18,888 nt of DNA from Bacteroides sp. UBA1773 (lineage in GTDB: Bacteria > Bacteroidota > Bacteroidia > Bacteroidales > Bacteroidaceae): assembly GCA_002315285.1 (NCBI GenBank), contig DCGR01000023.1:1-18888 (forward strand). Reading direction: 5' to 3'. Below are positions 14,158-18,888 of this stretch, piece after piece. Numbering within the stretch: the first letter of the stretch is position 1; each line of letters begins with the position of its first letter. The position numbers and the translations under genes were made by a program. The notes under the pieces were generated by a model. That model searched no databases. It saw nothing but the letters and a program-made list of their open reading frames with translations, and was not told the origin of the DNA.

Positions 14158-15243
14158 ATGGATCTTATGACAATGAAAAAAACATTCTACCTTGCAGAGA
14201 TAGCAGCATTCATGTTGGCATTGACCGGCTGTAATAAGGATGACATTGAACCAACTCCAGAAATGGAGATTCCAGATATAATTTTCGATACCGATTTAGG
14301 CAACAGCACAGACGATGTTTTTGCCATGCAAGCCTTGTTTGCCTATCAGGATGCAGGCTATTGCCGAGTGAAAGGCGTAATGCAAAGCAGGAAGTTAGAG
14401 AAAGCGAAACTACTTATTGATCAGTTCATGCATTATTATAATGCCGACAATGTGCCTTTGGGACTGGTTGAAGGCGAACAGCAGTTTTTTGAAATGATTC
14501 CTTATTATCAGTTAGCCGATTCAATCAAGCAAGATGGCAAGCCACTGTTTGAGCCTACTGGCATTCCTCTCTCAAACCGCCTGCCAGCTTGGAAACTGTA
14601 TCGTAAATTGCTGAGCGAAGCCGATGACAACAGCATCTCGATAGTCTGTGTGGGTATGTTTACCAATTTGGGCCTATTGGTCAGTTCCAGTGCCGACGAG
14701 TATTCCACACTTTCCGGCAAAGAACTGATTAAGAAGAAAGTGAAAAGGCTCGATTTGATGGGAGGTTGTTTCTCGCCCATTCCGCTTCGTTACACCGAGG
14801 CAGGCAAACCGAAAATGCTCGAAGCAGAGTATAACATTTCTGGCGACATTCCTTTGGCACAAAAAGTAATCAACGACTGGCCTACAGAGATACATCTGTT
14901 CCCTCTGGAAGAAGGCTTGAACTTTCCCTCGGTGCACGATGAAATTTTGGCACAGTACGCCTCGAAGCCAAACAGTCCCATATACCAAATATACAGTCGC
15001 TACAACGAATGGGCCAAAGGAGATGTTGGTCAATACTTGTGGGACGTTATCACGATGTTCCACACCATCTTGGGAGAAGACTATTTTGATTGCAGTCCTA
15101 CCGGAAACATTAGTGTCAATGATAAAGGCAAGACCGAATTCACTGCCGTTCCGAATGGAAACGCCCATATCATCAGCATGAACATCACATGCGACTATTT
15201 CATTTGGAAGGCTTTAGACTATATTGCCAACTATAAATTATAG
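14158..15243 (+). CDS. Nucleoside-hydrolase-like lipoprotein
   Basis: A 361-residue exported protein. The signal peptide ends in lipobox LTGC (Cys25 from the first ATG). The mature part follows the inosine/uridine-preferring nucleoside hydrolase plan. DTDLGNSTDD (44-53) is the calcium-binding Asp cluster, VGMFTNLGLLVSS corresponds to the VGPLTNLA motif, LMGGCF to the MGG loop, and YNISGDIPLAQKVINDWP to the EFN..DPEAA segment. LWDVITMFHTILGEDYF corresponds to the C-terminal Asp region. Such enzymes cleave the N-glycosidic bond of nucleosides. An outer-membrane or periplasmic lipoprotein form suggests scavenging of external nucleosides, but the substrate is not known. ATGs at 14158, 14167 and 14173 are all possible starts; the last gives the most usual signal peptide (MKKTF). 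Confidence 0.85.
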   Translation: MDLMTMKKTFYLAEIAAFMLALTGCNKDDIEPTPEMEIPDIIFDTDLGNSTDDVFAMQALFAYQDAGYCRVKGVMQSRKLEKAKLLIDQFMHYYNADNVPLGLVEGEQQFFEMIPYYQLADSIKQDGKPLFEPTGIPLSNRLPAWKLYRKLLSEADDNSISIVCVGMFTNLGLLVSSSADEYSTLSGKELIKKKVKRLDLMGGCFSPIPLRYTEAGKPKMLEAEYNISGDIPLAQKVINDWPTEIHLFPLEEGLNFPSVHDEILAQYASKPNSPIYQIYSRYNEWAKGDVGQYLWDVITMFHTILGEDYFDCSPTGNISVNDKGKTEFTAVPNGNAHIISMNITCDYFIWKALDYIANYKL

Positions 15244-15286
15244 CCATTGCAGCAATTGCCCTTTCTGGATGTTCTGGTGGTCCGCC

Positions 15287-16057
15287 TTATCGCTCTATTG
15301 CAAGGGTGTTGACTGCTTGCTCAGTGTTGTTGGATGCTTTTGGTGGTTGCTTATTACACCAGCGCTTGTATTGGGCATATCGGGACAACACATCACTGAC
15401 GAATTGGTAAGTGTAGCTGTTGCAGAATAATGACACGTTTCCTTCCCACACTTCAGGATCGCGCTTTGACAAGGTAGTGTTATGCTGTGCTTTGATGATA
15501 TTGCCCAATCCAGTGTTGAAGGAAGCAATGACGAATTTCAGTCGTTCATCCTCGTCCATGATGTATGAGAAAGAGCGAAACAGCTTTTTTACCAAGATTG
15601 CCCCTGAATGGATGTTGGTCGATGCGTCCATCAGGTCAGGGATCTTCTCGCCAATGGGTTGAGCATACATAGGCATGATTTGCATCAGTCCCTGTGCCCC
15701 CATCCGCGACACAGCCATCGAGTCGAATTTTGATTCCACATAGGCAAATGCCGCCAATAGCCGCCAATCAAGCTGTTGGGCTGAAGCGTGTAGCTGAAAA
15801 AGACTGTCGAAAGGCGAAATGATGCCTTGCTGACGGTCTAACAATGCTGTGCGTTGGATGCGTGTGGCACGTTCGGTTTCGTTGTACACATCAAGGGCAG
15901 GGTGAAGCCGTTGCCAGCGGACAAGCTTTTGCCATAGCCTGTCGGCAATGGGTGCAGTGTCATCCCGCCAAATGTCGGTGTTGGGCTTCAGGAGTATCTG
16001 ACAACCAATCACCGCCAAGACAGTAACCAATATGATGATAGATGAAGCCGACCTCAT
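15287..16057 (-). CDS. Lytic transglycosylase (SLT domain), probable lipoprotein
   Basis: A 256-residue protein with a short signal sequence ending VIGC (Cys19, a plausible lipobox). After a region of about 70 residues without recognised domain, an SLT-type transglycosylase domain follows: LLAAFAYVESKFDSMAVSRMGAQG with catalytic Glu108, then GLMQIMPMYA (123-132), NIHSGAILVKKLF and FVIASFNTGLGNI. The enzyme is expected to cleave peptidoglycan glycan strands with formation of 1,6-anhydro ends, anchored in the cell envelope. It resembles the catalytic part of MltF-type enzymes but lacks their N-terminal solute-binding domain. The start codon is only 3 bp after the NAD synthetase stop codon, so the two are cotranscribed. 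It converges with the nucleoside-hydrolase-like gene, 43 bp away. Confidence 0.88.
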   Translation of the reverse strand: MRSASSIIILVTVLAVIGCQILLKPNTDIWRDDTAPIADRLWQKLVRWQRLHPALDVYNETERATRIQRTALLDRQQGIISPFDSLFQLHASAQQLDWRLLAAFAYVESKFDSMAVSRMGAQGLMQIMPMYAQPIGEKIPDLMDASTNIHSGAILVKKLFRSFSYIMDEDERLKFVIASFNTGLGNIIKAQHNTTLSKRDPEVWEGNVSLFCNSYTYQFVSDVLSRYAQYKRWCNKQPPKASNNTEQAVNTLAIER

Positions 16058-16060
16058 GAA

Positions 16061-17779
16061 TTACAGTTGCTCACATTCATTGATCCACATAGCAGCCGAT
16101 GCATCGCTTGGCATGTGCCAAGCACATCGTGGCGACAAACTGATGGGTGTCACTTTAGGTCCATCAGGCATACATGAGCGTTTGAACTGCTGAGAGAAGA
16201 ATCGACGGCAGAACGCCGTCAGCCAATGCCTGATTATGTCATTGCTGTATCGGGGCACAAACGCCTCAACGGCAAGTTGGTAGATGCGGCGAGGGCGATA
16301 GTGGTTCCTGACGGTGTGCCAAATGAAAAAGTCATGAAGCTCATAAGGTCCCACCAGCGACTCTGTTTGCTGCTTGATGTTTCCTTGTTCGTCGGTAGGT
16401 GTCAATTCCGGGCTGATGGGAGTAGCCACAATGTCGGTCAGCGTGTCTCTTACCGTCATGTCGGCAGTGCTGGCTGCCACCTGTTTCACAATATGCTGCA
16501 TCATGGTCTTCGGGATGCTGGCATTGACGCTATAGTTCGACATGTGGTCGCCATTGTATGTAGCCCATCCGAGGGCAAGTTCGCTCAGGTCGCCTGTTCC
16601 TACCACCAGTGCGCTCTCCTGATTGGCAACGTCCATGAGTATCTGCGTCCGCTCACGTGCCTGTGCGTTCTCGTAGGTCACATCGTGATTCTCCACATCG
16701 TGTCCTATGTCAGCATAATGTTGCAGGCATGCTTGGCGAATGCTGATTTCCTTTATGGTAATTCCCAAGGCCCTCATCAGTGCCATTGCATTATGGAAGG
16801 TTCGGTCAGAGGTTCCGAATCCAGGCATCGTAATGCCGATGACTTGTTCACGAGGATAACCCAGTTTGTCGAATGTACGTACGCTCACCAGAAGTGCCAA
16901 AGTGGAGTCGAGACCACCCGAAATGCCTACTACCACCTTTTGTGCATGAGCCTGAATGAGTCGTTTAGCCAATCCCGCCATTTGTATGTTCACAGCCTCT
17001 TCGCACCAAGCGCCTATCTCTTCGTGTAAGGGGAGAAACGGATTGGCCGACACGTCGTTGTATGCTGACGGTGTGCAATCCAATGGGAGAAACGACAGGT
17101 TAGCGATGGCATTGTCGATCGGACACACGGCCGTCACCATCTGCTCTTCGAAACTGAATGGCATGGAGTCCGCCACACATTCTCCATGGTCGAAAATCAA
17201 GGCTTCGCCAGGATAGACCACATCCGTGGTCGATTCGCCGAAGCCACATGAGGCAAGCGCATAGACACAATTGGCCGAACGTTCCGACAGCTGTCTCCGC
17301 AAGGCCTTTTCATGTCCCGTACAAGCCGTCTCCGCACACAGATGCAACATCACCTTGGCATCCGTATTGGCAGCCTCCCCACCTATTATGACATGGCACT
17401 TCACTCCATCCACCTCGATGTCGCCACCCGTATTTCTGAAAATCCGGATAATCTCACCGCGACGTATCACTGCCACACAGTTGTCATATCCTCGTCCTTC
17501 ACGTCTCATCGGCAGACCTACCAGCAGAGTCGCGTCGGTAGCCGTGGTTTGTGCCACAATTGTGTCAAGTGCTTCCAATGCTTTTTCGAGCAACAATTCC
17601 TGCTCGAAAAGCACACCGCACGAACAACCGCTGACACACAATTCCGGCAGCAACAACACATCAACATTCATCGAAGCAGCTTTACCCATCATGCCAATGA
17701 TGGCCTGACCATTACACTGGCAATCGGCAACCGACGTTTGGGGTGTGCCGACAGCAATTTTCAAACTTGTCTTTCTCAT
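16061..17779 (-). CDS. nadE: NAD+ synthetase with degenerate N-terminal glutaminase domain
   Basis: A 572-residue protein of the two-domain NadE type, which converts nicotinic acid adenine dinucleotide to NAD+. The C-terminal synthetase domain (about 265-572) is intact: SGGLDS (287-292, ATP PP-loop), ITMPGFGTSDRT (316-327), GTGDLSELALGWATYNGDH (394-412), and the conserved end FKRSCMPDGPK (532-542). The N-terminal nitrilase-like domain keeps the first catalytic Glu (E46 in LLPEL). The segment that should hold the catalytic Lys (P-K-x-Y-L-P-N-Y-x-E-F) and the Cys (ICED) is missing or replaced by IFRNTGGDIEVDG and CHVIIGGEAANTD. The protein is about 70 residues shorter than usual for this type. 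The reading frame is continuous, so this is not a frameshift. It probably uses free ammonia (inference). It is cotranscribed with the transglycosylase gene. Confidence 0.93.
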   Translation of the reverse strand: MRKTSLKIAVGTPQTSVADCQCNGQAIIGMMGKAASMNVDVLLLPELCVSGCSCGVLFEQELLLEKALEALDTIVAQTTATDATLLVGLPMRREGRGYDNCVAVIRRGEIIRIFRNTGGDIEVDGVKCHVIIGGEAANTDAKVMLHLCAETACTGHEKALRRQLSERSANCVYALASCGFGESTTDVVYPGEALIFDHGECVADSMPFSFEEQMVTAVCPIDNAIANLSFLPLDCTPSAYNDVSANPFLPLHEEIGAWCEEAVNIQMAGLAKRLIQAHAQKVVVGISGGLDSTLALLVSVRTFDKLGYPREQVIGITMPGFGTSDRTFHNAMALMRALGITIKEISIRQACLQHYADIGHDVENHDVTYENAQARERTQILMDVANQESALVVGTGDLSELALGWATYNGDHMSNYSVNASIPKTMMQHIVKQVAASTADMTVRDTLTDIVATPISPELTPTDEQGNIKQQTESLVGPYELHDFFIWHTVRNHYRPRRIYQLAVEAFVPRYSNDIIRHWLTAFCRRFFSQQFKRSCMPDGPKVTPISLSPRCAWHMPSDASAAMWINECEQL

Positions 17780-17851
17780 TTTTCTTCCTATGTAGATACA
17801 CCCTGCTTATCAGGCATATCGTCTGATTCTTTTGGAGTGGAATTTCCAATG

Positions 17852-17859
17852 CAAAGATA
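17852..17859 (-). promoter_or_regulatory. Putative nadE promoter, -7 element
   Basis: On the minus strand this reads TATCTTTG, an exact TAnnTTTG match, 73 bp upstream of the nadE ATG, predicting a leader of about 66 nt. No good -33 box is visible. Confidence 0.5.
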
Positions 17860-17940
17860 GGGCGATTATACGGTACCTAAGCTTAACATCATGTAAAAAA
17901 AAACCTATTTTCGATAATTTAACATGAAAATTGATTGGAT

Positions 17941-17973
17941 TTTGTGGTTTCAAATGAAAAAGCATTATATTTG
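17941..17973 (+). promoter_or_regulatory. perR promoter (-33 and -7 elements)
   Basis: TTTG at 17941-17944 and TATATTTG at 17966-17973 are separated by 21 bp. This is the most complete Bacteroidota-type promoter in the window. Transcription should start near 17980, immediately before the palindromic operator and 36 nt before the ATG at 18016. Confidence 0.7.
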
Positions 17974-17986
17974 CAACGAAAATAAA

Positions 17987-18003
17987 ATTGTAATAATTAC
18001 AAT
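17987..18003. promoter_or_regulatory. PerR-box-like operator in the perR leader
   Basis: ATTGTAATAATTACAAT is a perfect 8-1-8 inverted repeat centred at 17995. Its inner part, TTGTAATAATTACAA, matches the 7-1-7 architecture of the Bacillus PerR box (TTATAATNATTATAA). It lies just after the predicted transcription start of the Fur-family gene, a position from which binding would block transcription; autorepression is therefore likely (inference). Confidence 0.7.
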
Positions 18004-18015
18004 CTTGAAACAATA

Positions 18016-18441
18016 ATGAATACGGTCGATTATCTGCAACATCACGACATCAAGCCATCCGTCCAGCGCTTGGCCATCATGGACTATTTGCAATCGCATT
18101 GCACACATCCTACTGTCGATGAAATATTTACCGCATTATCGCCGCAGATGCCTACCTTGTCGCGTACCACGGTTTACAACACCCTGAAGTTGTTTGTTCA
18201 GATGGACGTTGCCCGAATGTTGACAATCGACGAGAACAACATCCACTATGATGGTTGCACCACACCACATTCCCATTTCCATTGTAAGCGATGCGGAAAG
18301 ATACTCGACATAAGTCACCTCCCCTGCCCTATTTCCGACCTTTCGCCCGAAGGGCTTGTCATTGATGAGGTTCATCTATATTACAAAGGGGTTTGTCCGG
18401 CTTGTCGTGAATCAGGCAAGTCGGATATAGAGCAGGAATGA
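18016..18441 (+). CDS. perR: Fur-family transcriptional regulator, PerR type
   Basis: A 141-residue metal-dependent DNA-binding repressor. The N-terminal winged helix contains PSVQRLAIMDYL, HPTVDEIFTAL and the recognition helix region TLSRTTVYNTLKLF (47-60). The C-terminal dimerisation domain holds a structural zinc site C90-x2-C93 (HCKRCG) and C127-x2-C130 (CPAC). The residues corresponding to the B. subtilis PerR regulatory metal site (H37, D85, H91, H93, D104) are H31, D79, H85, H87 and D98, with the aspartates that favour PerR-type peroxide sensing. An operator-like palindrome lies in its leader, and a rubrerythrin gene follows 67 bp downstream. Together these support a peroxide-response role rather than iron regulation. 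Confidence 0.9.
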   Translation: MNTVDYLQHHDIKPSVQRLAIMDYLQSHCTHPTVDEIFTALSPQMPTLSRTTVYNTLKLFVQMDVARMLTIDENNIHYDGCTTPHSHFHCKRCGKILDISHLPCPISDLSPEGLVIDEVHLYYKGVCPACRESGKSDIEQE

Positions 18442-18508
18442 TTCTTCGGATTTTTTTTAACTACTTATTTTATACTACTTATTACTAACCTTTTAAATTA
18501 TCAGTAAA

Positions 18509-18888
18509 ATGAAAAAGTTTATTTGTTCAGTTTGTGGTTTTGTGTATGAAGGAGAAGAAGCTCCTGCAAAGTGTCCTCAGTGTGGCGTACCCGCTTCAAA
18601 ATTCAAGGAATTGGTCGAGACAGGCAAGATAGAGTTCGTTCAGGAACACGTGATCGGCATTGCCAAGGAATATGGTGTCGATGAAGAGATGGTCAAGGAT
18701 CTCAATGCCCATTTCAATGGTGAATGTACCGAAGTAGGCATGTATCTGGCCATGAGCCGTCAGGCCGACCGTGAAGGTTATCCTGAAGTAGCCGAGGCCT
18801 TCAAGCGTTACGCTTGGGAAGAGGCAGAGCATGCAGCCAAGTTTGCCGAGTTGCTGGGCGATGTCGTATGGGACACCAAGACCAACCT
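18509..18888 (+). CDS. Rubrerythrin with N-terminal rubredoxin domain (3' end beyond window)
   Basis: 126 codons are visible before the window ends. The N-terminus is a rubredoxin-like Fe(Cys)4 domain, with C6 and C9 in ICSVCGFVYEG and C22 and C25 in CPQCG. A four-helix diiron domain follows, with ECTEVGMYLAMS (E72, E75) and EEAEHA (E104-H108, an ExxH motif). This domain order is that of reverse rubrerythrins, which act as cytosolic peroxidases and protect anaerobes from hydrogen peroxide. The complete protein should be about 190 residues. The start is clear (MKKFICSVCG). It follows the PerR-type regulator gene by 67 bp and is a likely regulon member or operon partner; no clear -7 box was seen in the gap. 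Confidence 0.95.
   Translation, partial: MKKFICSVCGFVYEGEEAPAKCPQCGVPASKFKELVETGKIEFVQEHVIGIAKEYGVDEEMVKDLNAHFNGECTEVGMYLAMSRQADREGYPEVAEAFKRYAWEEAEHAAKFAELLGDVVWDTKTN

Noticed and set aside
16226..17029. 267-codon open frame on the plus strand, antisense to nadE
   Set aside because: It overlaps the conserved NAD synthetase domain. The translation is His/Cys-rich without a domain, and no promoter was seen.
17802..17827. Two mutually exclusive small hairpins in the nadE leader (CCTG/CAGG and ATCAG/CTGAT)
   Set aside because: The stems are only 4-5 bp, and the arrangement matches no NAD- or nicotinate-related riboswitch that I know. It is within chance expectation.
18460..18483. 10-bp direct repeat ACTACTTATT in the rubrerythrin leader
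   Set aside because: It is short, A/T-rich and lacks symmetry or a match to a known operator; probably simple sequence.

Overview
The window looks like ordinary chromosome from a member of the Bacteroidales, most likely Prevotellaceae (Prevotella/Segatella-like). The evidence is a ribosomal protein S16 with a long Ala/Lys/Glu-rich tail, a pair of NigD-like lipoproteins, a DUF4301 protein, and a DUF1573 protein. Several genes are also preceded by the Bacteroidota -7 promoter element TAnnTTTG, and Shine-Dalgarno sequences are generally absent. No tRNA, rRNA, CRISPR array, insertion sequence or prophage was seen. The species assignment is inference.

Layout. (1) 1-3283, minus strand: smpB (trans-translation), then lon (AAA+ protease), then the 5' end of tgt (queuosine tRNA modification). 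The lon stop and tgt start overlap as ATGA. smpB and lon have separate -7 promoters. (2) 3423-5035, plus strand: two tandem paralogous NigD-like lipoproteins, closed by a strong terminator. (3) 5237-8309, minus strand: a DUF4301 protein followed by a type I-like glutamine synthetase. (4) 8430-13079, plus strand: a RelA/SpoT-type (p)ppGpp synthetase, a secreted DUF1573 protein and an OPT-family transporter, with gaps of 20 and 28 bp that suggest one operon, ended by a terminator. (5) 13248-13802: rpsP, whose promoter abuts that terminator. (6) 13803-14157: a 355-bp non-coding stretch with a terminator, a promoter and a possible Leu-rich leader peptide, followed by a nucleoside-hydrolase-like lipoprotein (14158-15243). 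(7) 15287-17779, minus strand: NAD synthetase followed 3 bp later by a lytic transglycosylase lipoprotein. (8) 18016-18888, plus strand: a PerR-type Fur-family regulator with a perfect 17-bp palindrome at its presumed transcription start, then a rubrerythrin with an N-terminal rubredoxin domain, cut by the window edge.

How the genes fit together. Most of the content is core housekeeping and stress physiology: protein quality control (Lon, SmpB), nitrogen assimilation (glutamine synthetase), stringent response (RelA), peptide uptake (OPT), NAD synthesis, and peroxide defence (PerR-rubrerythrin). I see no clearly undescribed multi-gene system. The most unusual features lie inside familiar proteins. 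The NAD synthetase keeps its synthetase domain but has lost the Lys and Cys motifs of its glutaminase domain. The RelA-like enzyme has a destroyed hydrolase HD motif but keeps an intact synthetase domain. The DUF4301 protein carries motifs that resemble UDP-sugar pyrophosphorylases. A self-regulatory PerR operator is visible directly in the sequence.
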